Below are positions 5,112-11,954 of a DNA stretch of 12,948 bases, piece after piece. The translations under genes and the position numbers were made by a program. Each line of letters opens with the position of its first letter. Within the stretch, counting starts at the first letter, position 1. The notes beneath the pieces were generated by a model. The model was given only the letters and a program-made list of their open reading frames with translations, did no database searches and had not been told where the DNA came from. Source of the stretch: Chloroflexota bacterium (GTDB taxonomy: Bacteria > Chloroflexota > Limnocylindria > QHBO01); assembly GCA_020848055.1 (NCBI GenBank), contig JADLBB010000104.1, positions 1 through 12,948 on the forward strand, given 5' to 3'.

Positions 5112-5741
5112 TTGGCCGACCAATCACTCACCGGCGCATTGAACGAGCTCCTGGCAGCACAGGCCGGCCACATCGGCCGGCGCGTCGACGCCGACGAGGC
5201 GAGCACGCAGGCTGGCCTTCAGGCGGCGATCCCCGCCCTGCTGGCGGCACTCAGCGGCGAGGCGCAGAAGGGCACCGGCCTGCGGCAGGCGATTGAGCGC
5301 GATCACGATGGCTCGATCCTCGACCAACTGGACGACTACCTCGGCGGCAACGCGTCCGGCCTCAGCCCGCGCACGGCAAACGGGGCGGGCATCCTCGATC
5401 ACGTGCTGGGCGACCGCCAGGAGGAGTTCGCGCAGGCCCTGAGCGCCAAGAGCGGCATGAGCCTCGGCAGCATCATGCAGCTGTTGCCGATGCTGGCGCC
5501 CATCGTGCTCGGCATGCTCGGCCGCAAGTCCTCCGGCGGCAGCGGCGGGTTCAGCCTGGACGACCTCGGCAGCATCCTGGGTGGCGAGACGGAGTCGGCG
5601 CACGCCAACAACCCCGACATCGGTGACATCCTCGACAGCTTCAGCAAGGGCCCGGCATCCACGACCGCCGGCGGGCAGCAGGACTCGTCGGCCGGCGGGC
5701 TTGGTGGCCTGCTGGACTCGATCCTCGGCCACAAGGGCTGA
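5112..5741 (+). CDS. DUF937-domain protein, function unknown
   Basis: The 209-residue product starting at TTG (LADQSLTGALNELLAAQ) has the helical, Ala/Leu/Gly-rich pattern of DUF937 (YidB-like) proteins over about residues 5-130, including LQAAIPALLAALSGEA and an NASGLSPRTANGAGILDHVLG segment characteristic of this group. A hydrophobic amphipathic stretch follows (SIMQLLPMLAPIVLGMLG), then Gly/Ser-rich linkers joining short repeated motifs: DDLGSILGG, IGDILDSFSKG and LGGLLDSILGHKG at the C-terminus. No signal peptide or clear membrane anchor is present. The biochemical role of the family is not established. The reading frame remains open upstream through the repeats, but promoter and ribosome binding signals place the start at 5112. 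The HAD gene follows after 23 bases and is likely co-transcribed. Confidence 0.82.
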   Translation: MADQSLTGALNELLAAQAGHIGRRVDADEASTQAGLQAAIPALLAALSGEAQKGTGLRQAIERDHDGSILDQLDDYLGGNASGLSPRTANGAGILDHVLGDRQEEFAQALSAKSGMSLGSIMQLLPMLAPIVLGMLGRKSSGGSGGFSLDDLGSILGGETESAHANNPDIGDILDSFSKGPASTTAGGQQDSSAGGLGGLLDSILGHKG

Positions 5742-5764
5742 CCGAGGGACGACGACCCACGCTG

Positions 5765-6412
5765 GTGCCGGCCGAGCGCTGGGTCTGCCTGGACGTCGGC
5801 GAGACCCTTATCGACGAGACCCGCATCTGGTCGGCCTGGGCCGACGAGTTGAGGATCCCACGGCTGTCATTCATGGCCGGGTTCGGCATTGCCGCCGCAC
5901 GGGGCGGGGACCACCACCAGGTGTTCGGCCTGTTCGGAATCGATGATGAGCCGCTGCGAGCCACATCGGTGGAGGCTGCGTACGGTGGATTCCAGCCGGC
6001 CGACCTGTATCCCGATGTCACGCGCGCCATCGAACGGCTGCGTGCGAACGGCCACCGCGTTTCGATCATCGCCAACCAGCCGGCCATCCGGACGGCGCAG
6101 TTGCGGGCCATCGGCGTGGACGCGGATGTGATCGCCATGAGCGAGGAGATCGGTGCCTCCAAGCCGAACCCGAAGTTCTTCGCGGCGGCCCTGGAACTGA
6201 TGGGCTCGCCACCGCCCGGATCGGTCGCCTACGTTGGCGATCGGGTGGACAACGACGTCCTGCCGTCCATCGCCGCGGGCTTGCGCGCGGTCTGGATCAG
6301 GCGCGGGCCGTACGGGCTGTTCGGCGCCCTGCCTGACGGCGTGCGTCCGGCGCTCACGATCTACTCGCTCGACGAACTGGTCGAACGAATCGACGAGGCC
6401 TGGGAGGACTAG
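5765..6412 (+). CDS. HAD-superfamily hydrolase
   Basis: A 215-residue protein with the HAD Rossmann-like fold order: motif I LDVGETL with nucleophile Asp10, a helical C1-type cap at about 18-80, motif II region SIIANQ (100-105), motif III Lys133 in SKPNPKFF and motif IV VGDRVDND (157-164) with Asp159 and Asp164 for Mg2+. HAD enzymes of this size usually dephosphorylate small metabolites. Two catalytic positions deviate: the acid/base Asp normally two residues after the nucleophile is Gly12, and the Ser/Thr of motif II is Ala103. Relatives with DVGGT or DVGNT motifs exist, so this may be a variant subfamily and not a dead enzyme. The GTG start follows a GAGGGA 15 bases away. The stop shares the CTAG palindrome at 6409-6412 with the convergent antiporter gene. 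Substrate unknown. Confidence 0.87.
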   Translation: MPAERWVCLDVGETLIDETRIWSAWADELRIPRLSFMAGFGIAAARGGDHHQVFGLFGIDDEPLRATSVEAAYGGFQPADLYPDVTRAIERLRANGHRVSIIANQPAIRTAQLRAIGVDADVIAMSEEIGASKPNPKFFAAALELMGSPPPGSVAYVGDRVDNDVLPSIAAGLRAVWIRRGPYGLFGALPDGVRPALTIYSLDELVERIDEAWED

Positions 6413-8067
6413 CCCGAACGCCTGGTCTCCAGGATCGCCGCCACCTCGCGGTCGCTGACGCCGAAGCGACGCAGCGCGTGGCGGATCAACTCGTTGCCCA
6501 GTTCGCGCTCGGCCACCACGACGCGGGTCGCGCCCAGCCGTCGCAGCTCGGCCGCCTCGGCCTCCGAGTTGGCGCGCGCCACGACCTCCAGTCGCGGATT
6601 GCGCGACAGCGCGTGGGTGATCGCCTGCTGGCCGGCCAGAGCGTCCTGCATGGTCACCACCAGGGCGTGTGCGTTGGCGATCCCGGCGCGATCCAGCACC
6701 GAGGGAACGCCGGCCTCGCCGTACAGGATCGGGGCGCCGGCCTCCCGTGCCTCCCGGGCGATGTGATAGTCCGACTCGACCGCCAGCCATCCGAAGCCGC
6801 GCGAGTCGAGGACCCTGGCCACCGATCGACCAGAGCGCCCATAGCCGAGGATCACCGCGTGGCGGCGAAGCGGACCGGGGTCCTCGCCGGCCATCTCGGG
6901 CGGACCGTCCCGTTCGTCCAACCGGTCGCCAAGCCAGCGCGCCGCGCCCAGCAGCGGTCCGGCGGTCACGATCGACAGCACCACCGCCCCCATCGCCAGG
7001 CTGAACGTCTCGGGCGCCACGACCCCCAGCGCCAGGCCGGTCGAGGCCAGCACGAAGCTGAACTCGCCGCTCTGGCCGATCAGGGCTCCTGCGCGCACCG
7101 CGGAACCCGGCGCCTGACCGCTGGCGCGGGCCAGCAGGGCGATGGGGACGGCCTTGCCCAGCGTGATGATGAGCAGCAGGATCACGGCGATGGGCACCGC
7201 GGCGATGACGGTGGCTGGCTGCAGCAGGATGCCGATCGACACGAAGAAGAACGTGGCGAACAGCTCGCGCAGCGGGACGATCTCGCCCAGCACGCTGGCG
7301 GTCAGGTCTGAGTCGGCCAGCGCCAGGCCGGCCACGAAGGCCCCGAGCGCCACGCTCACCCCGAGCATGCTGGCGGTCATGGCCAGGCCGATGGCCACCA
7401 CGGCCACCGCGATGACGAACAGCTCTCGCGATCGCAGGCGGGCGATGACGGCCAGCATGCGCGGGAGCACCCGCGATCCGGCCACCACCACCAGTGCCGC
7501 GAACCCGATCGCCACCCCGGCATCGAGCAGGATCCCGGCGACGGACCTGGAGCCCTGTGAGCCGAGCGCGGACAGGACGACGACGAGCACGATGGTGACC
7601 AGGTCCTGGATGATCGACACGCCGAGGGCCGTCCGCCCATACGTCGTGGTACCCAGTACCTCCTCTCCGGCGACCTTGACCAGCACGACCGTCGAGCACA
7701 CCGCCATCGCCCCGCCGATGAACAGCGCCTCCATCAACGGCCACCCGATGATCAGTCCCGCGCCCGTCCCGATCAGCATGGTGATGGCGACCTGGACCGG
7801 CACCGCCACCAGGATGCGCAGGCCGGCCTGTCGCAGCTCGCCCAGGCTGAACTGGAGGCCGATGCTGAACATCAGCAGCGCCACGCCGATGTCGGCCAGG
7901 GCCAGGACCTCTTCACGGCGGGCGATGAACCCGGGCGTCGCTGGCCCGACCACGAGGCCCGCCGCGATGTAGCCGAGCATCGGCGGCATGCGGAGTCGAT
8001 GGGCGACGGATCCGAGGACCAGCGCGGCCGCCAGGGCCAGCACCAGCGTCAGGGACAGGTCGCTCAT
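6409..8067 (-). CDS. KefB/CPA2-type monovalent cation:proton antiporter with RCK (TrkA-N) domain
   Basis: The 552-residue protein consists of a membrane half (about 1-385, roughly 12 helices) of the Na+/H+ exchanger CPA2 family and a cytoplasmic regulatory half. The ion-binding motif of helix 6 is visible as SIIQDLVTI with Gln154-Asp155; the early MPPMLGYIAAGLVVGP is typical of KefB/KefC/YbaL. A nucleotide-binding RCK_N fold follows: GYGRSGRSVARVL from Gly408, where NAD(H) or another nucleotide gates transport. There is only a short tail after RCK_N and no RCK_C domain. It would exchange K+ or Na+ for protons and contribute to pH or osmotic homeostasis; the ion cannot be told from sequence. 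It has its own promoter-like box directly downstream of the ABC operon terminator, so it is probably independently expressed. Confidence 0.92.
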   Translation of the reverse strand: MSDLSLTLVLALAAALVLGSVAHRLRMPPMLGYIAAGLVVGPATPGFIARREEVLALADIGVALLMFSIGLQFSLGELRQAGLRILVAVPVQVAITMLIGTGAGLIIGWPLMEALFIGGAMAVCSTVVLVKVAGEEVLGTTTYGRTALGVSIIQDLVTIVLVVVLSALGSQGSRSVAGILLDAGVAIGFAALVVVAGSRVLPRMLAVIARLRSRELFVIAVAVVAIGLAMTASMLGVSVALGAFVAGLALADSDLTASVLGEIVPLRELFATFFFVSIGILLQPATVIAAVPIAVILLLIITLGKAVPIALLARASGQAPGSAVRAGALIGQSGEFSFVLASTGLALGVVAPETFSLAMGAVVLSIVTAGPLLGAARWLGDRLDERDGPPEMAGEDPGPLRRHAVILGYGRSGRSVARVLDSRGFGWLAVESDYHIAREAREAGAPILYGEAGVPSVLDRAGIANAHALVVTMQDALAGQQAITHALSRNPRLEVVARANSEAEAAELRRLGATRVVVAERELGNELIRHALRRFGVSDREVAAILETRRSG

Positions 8068-8090
8068 CGGTGGCCGCCCGGCATTGGTGA

Positions 8091-8096
8091 ATGATA
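8091..8096 (-). promoter_or_regulatory. Candidate -10 box of the antiporter gene
   Basis: On the minus strand this reads TATCAT and lies 23 bases before the ATG at 8067, just after the terminator of the preceding operon. No good -35 element is visible. Confidence 0.35.
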
Positions 8097-8111
8097 GCGG
8101 CCGAAGTCAGA

Positions 8112-8141
8112 AGCCCCTCCCCGGCGGACCGGGGAGGGGCT
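8112..8141 (-). terminator. Strong hairpin terminator of the ABC transporter operon
   Basis: A perfect 13-bp stem (8112-8124 with 8129-8141, core CCCCTCCCCGG) closes on a 4-base loop, 26 bases after the stop of the substrate-binding protein gene. On the minus strand it is followed by TTCTGACTT, a short T-containing tail. Placement between two same-strand genes fits termination of the operon before the antiporter promoter. Confidence 0.82.
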
Positions 8142-8167
8142 CATGGGTTGCATGGGCGGCCTGCGGC

Positions 8168-9271
8168 CTACTCGCCGCCAGGCGTGACCTCGACGGTGCC
8201 CCGGGTGAATCCGTCACCGGTGGCGTTGTCCAGGCCCTCGAGCGCCGCCTGGGCGAGGTCGGTGCGGTACGCATCGGCCGGTGGCGCCTCGGTGATGATC
8301 TTGCCCTGCAGGCTGATGTCCACCGTCTGCTGCCACAGGGCGGCATCCATGATGCCGATCCCGTTCGGGGACGGCCAGATGAGCGGGTTGATCTCGTTCA
8401 TCATCCACGCCTGGTGGCCGGCGCCGAGCGTCGAGCCGGCGTTGGTCGTGTACGTCACGCAATCGTCGGGATGATCACGGCAGTAGATCCAACCCTTGAA
8501 GCTCGCCCGCAGGAAGCGGGTCGCGACGTCCTCGTTGCCGGCCTGGGCCAGCCAGCCCGCGCGAGCGAAGATCGCGTCCTGCAGCATGGCCGTCCCGACC
8601 TCGTTGTAGTCGATGATGTTCATGTCGCTCGGCTGGTACAGCGCGCCGGTGTCGGGATTCTCGGTCTCGAGCACCTGGGCGTACTCGTTGTAGATCATCG
8701 CCTCGGCGACGTCGATGTCGCGTGACAGGAATAGCAGCATGTCGAACGGCTGGATGACCTTGGTGAAGTCCACGTCGGGCTCCAGGCCCACGGCGCGGGC
8801 AGCGGCCATCACCTCGAACTCGTTGCCGAAGTCCCACACCCCCACGCGCTTGCCGGCGAAGTCGGCCGGCTCGGTGATGCCGGAGTCGGCCCACGTGACC
8901 GACAGCGTGCCCGAGCGCTGGAAGATCTGCGCGATGTCCACCAGGTCGGAGCCCGACTTGCGGGCCTCGAGCACCTTGGGGACCCAGCTGATGGTGAACT
9001 CGGGCCCGTCCTCGGCCGATCCCACCTGCTGCGGGATCACATCCGGCCCGCCGTCGATGATGGTGACGTCCAGGCCCTCGTCGGTGTAGTAGCCCTGCTC
9101 GTCGGCGGCGAAGTAGCCGGCGAACTGGGCCTGGGGCGCCCACTGCAACTGCAGGCGGACGGCCGTCGGCGCGGCCGCGCTAGGCGCGGTGCTGGCGGTG
9201 TTGGTCCCGCAGGCGGCCAGCACCAGTGCCGTGCTCGCCGCGAGGCCCAACCAGATCGGTGATCGTTTCAT
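8168..9271 (-). CDS. ABC transporter substrate-binding lipoprotein, NMT1/THI5-like
   Basis: The 367-residue protein has a lipoprotein signal peptide with lipobox LAAC (18-21, lipidated Cys21) and an Ala/Thr/Ser linker, followed by an SBP of the SsuA/THI5 fold. The ligand-side pattern QLQWAPQAQFAGYFAADEQG (41-60) and EGLDVTI, then SWVPKVLEARKSG and GVWDFGNEF (144-152), fits the branch I associate with importers lying beside pyrimidine or hydantoin degradation genes; thiamine-precursor (ThiY) and riboflavin (RibY) binders are relatives and remain possible. It captures the substrate outside the membrane and delivers it to the two permeases. A GAGGGA about 9 bases before the ATG is a good ribosome binding site. 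It is the last gene of the operon and is set off by 105 bp containing a promoter-like TAGAAT, which may raise its level above that of the membrane subunits. Confidence 0.92.
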   Translation of the reverse strand: MKRSPIWLGLAASTALVLAACGTNTASTAPSAAAPTAVRLQLQWAPQAQFAGYFAADEQGYYTDEGLDVTIIDGGPDVIPQQVGSAEDGPEFTISWVPKVLEARKSGSDLVDIAQIFQRSGTLSVTWADSGITEPADFAGKRVGVWDFGNEFEVMAAARAVGLEPDVDFTKVIQPFDMLLFLSRDIDVAEAMIYNEYAQVLETENPDTGALYQPSDMNIIDYNEVGTAMLQDAIFARAGWLAQAGNEDVATRFLRASFKGWIYCRDHPDDCVTYTTNAGSTLGAGHQAWMMNEINPLIWPSPNGIGIMDAALWQQTVDISLQGKIITEAPPADAYRTDLAQAALEGLDNATGDGFTRGTVEVTPGGE

Positions 9272-9332
9272 GCCCTCGTTCCCTCGCTGCTGTGGTGCCC
9301 ATTGGATCGCCCCCCGGAATGGCGATTGGCGG

Positions 9333-9338
9333 ATTCTA
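9333..9338 (-). promoter_or_regulatory. Candidate internal promoter before the substrate-binding protein gene
   Basis: Minus-strand TAGAAT (five of six matches to TATAAT) lies 61 bases upstream of the ATG at 9271, inside the only sizeable gap of the operon. The -35 region is poor. Extra expression of the binding protein relative to the membrane subunits is common in ABC importers. Confidence 0.3.
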
Positions 9339-9376
9339 GGGCCTTCGCTGCGGCCCGTGTCGGGTTTGCAGCAGGC

Positions 9377-10228
9377 TCATGCGACCTCCCCCCGCAACGA
9401 CGCGTGCCACGGGATCAGGAGGCGCTCGAGCGCCGTCACGGCCAGGTACAGCATGATGCCGGCTCCGGCCCCCAGGATGATCGCGGCCCACGTCACGTCG
9501 AAGCGCAGGGCCGACGCCGACTGCACCACCACGCGGCCGATGACCGTGGACGAACCGCCGAAGTACTCGCCCACGATGGCCCCGATGAGGCTCAGCGTGG
9601 TTGCCAGCTTGAGCGCGGTCAGGAAGTAGGGCAGCGCGTTGGGGATCCGGACCCTGCGCAGGATCTCCCATTCCGACGCGGCGTACGAGCGCATCAGCTC
9701 TATGGCCGACGGCTCGACCTGCATCAGGCCGCGGGTGACGTTGATCATGACCGGGAAGAAGACGAGCAGGGCGGCCAGCATCATCTTGCTCAACGGGTTG
9801 GTCACCCCGAACCAGGCGTTGAAGATGGGCGCGATGGCGATGATGGGGATGGCGTTGGCGGCGATGGCGAACGGCAGCGCCGCGTCCCGCATGGTCGCCC
9901 AGCGCGCGATGGCGAACGCGACCGCCACCCCGACCACCGTCCCGATGACGAGGCCGCCGAGCGCCTCGAACAGCGTGGTGCGAGCCGACTCCGACAACGA
10001 CCAGCGGGCGCCGTCCCAGTTCTCGCCCAGGGCGGCCACGATCGCCGAGGGCGGTGGCAGGATGAACGCCCGGATGGCCAGCGCACGGACGATGACCTCC
10101 CATGCCACGATGACGGCCACGAACACGACGATCGCCGGCGCCGTCTCGCGCAGGGTTCGCGCCAGGCGCTGGGCAGCGCCCGGCGGGCGCGTGACCGGGG
10201 TGCCGAGGGGAGTCGCGGCAGCGGTCAT
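9377..10228 (-). CDS. ABC transporter permease (SsuC/ThiX-like), second permease
   Basis: A 283-residue inner-membrane protein of the BPD_transp_1 family with about six helices after a Pro-rich cytoplasmic N-terminus (first helix about 31-48). The cytoplasmic EAA loop that docks onto the ATPase is visible as YAASEWEILRRVRIPNALP (182-200). Its ATG overlaps the stop of the ATPase gene (ATGA), so translation is coupled. It differs clearly from the other permease of the operon, so the transporter is predicted to have a heterodimeric membrane part, unlike taurine or sulfonate importers that use one permease as a homodimer. Confidence 0.93.
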   Translation of the reverse strand: MTAAATPLGTPVTRPPGAAQRLARTLRETAPAIVVFVAVIVAWEVIVRALAIRAFILPPPSAIVAALGENWDGARWSLSESARTTLFEALGGLVIGTVVGVAVAFAIARWATMRDAALPFAIAANAIPIIAIAPIFNAWFGVTNPLSKMMLAALLVFFPVMINVTRGLMQVEPSAIELMRSYAASEWEILRRVRIPNALPYFLTALKLATTLSLIGAIVGEYFGGSSTVIGRVVVQSASALRFDVTWAAIILGAGAGIMLYLAVTALERLLIPWHASLRGEVA

Positions 10229-11082
10229 CCGATCCCTCCCTCGGCGGCCAGGCGCTCAGGCGACGGGCCGTCCACGCCGTCGGTCGCGTCGGATCCGCCA
10301 CCACCGCCGCGCAGTGCCTCGCGCACCTCGGTGACGAGGCGGAAGTAGGTCGGATCCTCGCGGGTCTCGTCGTTGCGCGGGTGGGCGAGGGGCACCTCCA
10401 CCAGGCGGGTGATGCGACCCGGTCGGGCGCTCATGACCACCACGCGCGTGGAGAGGAATACCGCCTCGGGGATCGAGTGCGTCACGAACACGATGGTCGT
10501 GCCCGTCTGGCGCCAGATCCGCAACACCTCGGAGTTCATCCGCTCGCGGGTCATCTCGTCGAGCGCGCCGAATGGCTCGTCCATGAGCAGGATCGCTGGC
10601 TCCAGGGCCAGCGCGCGGGCGATGGCCACGCGCTGCTGCATGCCTCCTGACAGTTGGTACGGGTGGTGCCGCGCGAATTCGCCCAGCTCGACCAGCTCGA
10701 GCATGGCCCGCGCGCGGCGCTCGCGATCCGGGCGGCCCATCCCCATCAGCTCCAGCGGCAGCTTGACGTTGTCTTCCACCGTGCGCCACTCGAACAGGAC
10801 CGGCGCCTGGAACACGATCCCGTACTCCCGGCCCAGGCGCGCCGCGTGTGCCGCCTTGCCATTGACCTCCACCGTGCCGGCCGACGGCGCGATCAGGTCG
10901 CCGATAAGGCGTAGCAGCGTGCTCTTGCCGCAGCCGGAGGGACCGATGAGCGACACGAATTCGCCACGCCCGATGTCGAGGTCGATGCCGGCCAGGGCCA
11001 CCGTCCCGCCGCCGCCGGCCTCGAAGCGCTTCTCGACGCTGGCGATGCGGACCACCGCCGGCGCGCCGGCCTCGCCGGTCAT
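10225..11082 (-). CDS. ABC transporter ATP-binding protein (SsuB/TauB-like)
   Basis: The 285-residue cytoplasmic ATPase has every catalytic motif: Walker A GPSGCGKST (47-55), Q-loop FQAPVLFEWRTV with Gln92, signature LSGGMQQRVAIARA (144-157), Walker B ILLMDEP (164-170) with Glu169, D-loop GALDE and switch His202 in FVTHS. It powers import through the two permeases encoded on either side. It ends with a Gly-rich, acidic, low-complexity tail of about 27 residues after LREALRGGGGG that is not part of the ABC fold. Start and stop both overlap neighbours by the ATGA arrangement. The same frame is open further upstream, but that part is a shadow of the first permease gene. Confidence 0.96.
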   Translation of the reverse strand: MTGEAGAPAVVRIASVEKRFEAGGGGTVALAGIDLDIGRGEFVSLIGPSGCGKSTLLRLIGDLIAPSAGTVEVNGKAAHAARLGREYGIVFQAPVLFEWRTVEDNVKLPLELMGMGRPDRERRARAMLELVELGEFARHHPYQLSGGMQQRVAIARALALEPAILLMDEPFGALDEMTRERMNSEVLRIWRQTGTTIVFVTHSIPEAVFLSTRVVVMSARPGRITRLVEVPLAHPRNDETREDPTYFRLVTEVREALRGGGGGSDATDGVDGPSPERLAAEGGIG

Positions 11083-11954
11083 GCGGCCTCCGTCCGGAGC
11101 CCGCGGCTGCGCAGCGTGACGACCTCGGCGACCCTCACGATTCCGAAGAACGCGATGCCGATGACGGCTGACGCCAGGATCGCTGCCCACAGCTTCTCGG
11201 GCCCGGTGATGTACTGGGTGTTGAAGTTGACGATCGCGCGGCCCAGGCCGTCGGGAATGCCGCCCGGGCCCTCGCCGACGATTGCCCCCACGACGCTGGC
11301 GGTGGCCGCGATCTTGAGCGCGGTGAACAGGTACGGCAGCGATGCCGGCATGCGCAGCTTCCAGAAGACGCTCCAGCGGCCCGCGGCGTACGAGCGCATG
11401 AGCTCCAGTGCCCTCGGATCGGGAGAGCGGAGCCCGCGGATCATGGCGATCGTGACTGGGAAGAAGGTCAGGTAGGTCGCGATGATCACAACGCTGGTCA
11501 CGTTCGGTCCGAAGGCGAAGACGATCATCGGGGCCAGCGCCACGATCGGGATCGTCTGGCTGGCGATGACGTACGGCACGAACGCGCGCTCGGCCAGGCG
11601 CGAGTGCACGAAGAGGGCGGCCAGCGCGATGCCGATCACCGCTCCGGCGACGAAGCCGATGGCCGCCTCGCGCCAGGTGTAGAAGGCCGCGCCCATCAGG
11701 AATGCGGCAAGGCTCTGCTCCGTCCCGCGCTGGACCGGATCGGCCAGTGCCCGCCAGATGTCCCAGACGTGCGGCAGCATCAGGTTCGACGCGAACCAGA
11801 TGTTGAGCGGCGGGTCCCAGACCACTTTGCCATCTGAGCGCCATGGATCGCCACCGAGCAACTTGACGCCCTCCCAGGCGATCAGCAGCAGCGCCAGGAA
11901 CGCGAGGAATATACCGATGCGGCCCAGCGCGCTGCGCTCAGCCGAGGGCGGCAT
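11079..11954 (-). CDS. ABC transporter permease (SsuC/ThiX-like), first permease
   Basis: A 291-residue BPD_transp_1 permease with a first helix at about 11-30, then an unusually long extracytoplasmic segment (about 33-90) containing WDPPLNIW before the helical core at about 95-275. The EAA loop is YAAGRWSVFWKLRMPASLP (189-207). It begins inside the end of the aminotransferase gene (17-base overlap) and overlaps the ATPase gene by 4 bases, which ties expression of transporter and enzyme. With the other permease it should form the translocation channel. Confidence 0.93.
   Translation of the reverse strand: MPPSAERSALGRIGIFLAFLALLLIAWEGVKLLGGDPWRSDGKVVWDPPLNIWFASNLMLPHVWDIWRALADPVQRGTEQSLAAFLMGAAFYTWREAAIGFVAGAVIGIALAALFVHSRLAERAFVPYVIASQTIPIVALAPMIVFAFGPNVTSVVIIATYLTFFPVTIAMIRGLRSPDPRALELMRSYAAGRWSVFWKLRMPASLPYLFTALKIAATASVVGAIVGEGPGGIPDGLGRAIVNFNTQYITGPEKLWAAILASAVIGIAFFGIVRVAEVVTLRSRGLRTEAA

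Noticed and set aside
5867..7744. Long minus-strand open frame across the HAD gene and the antiporter gene
   Set aside because: Arg/Gly-rich translation lying out of frame with the antiporter gene and antisense to the HAD gene; both real genes have complete family motifs.
8142..8175. Small direct repeats (CATGGG twice, GCGGCC twice) beside the terminator
   Set aside because: Too short to be meaningful in GC-rich DNA; no function suggested.
9302..10348. Plus-strand open frame opposite the second permease
   Set aside because: Composition is Arg/Asp/Gly/His-rich with no recognisable domain, whereas the minus strand encodes a canonical ABC permease.
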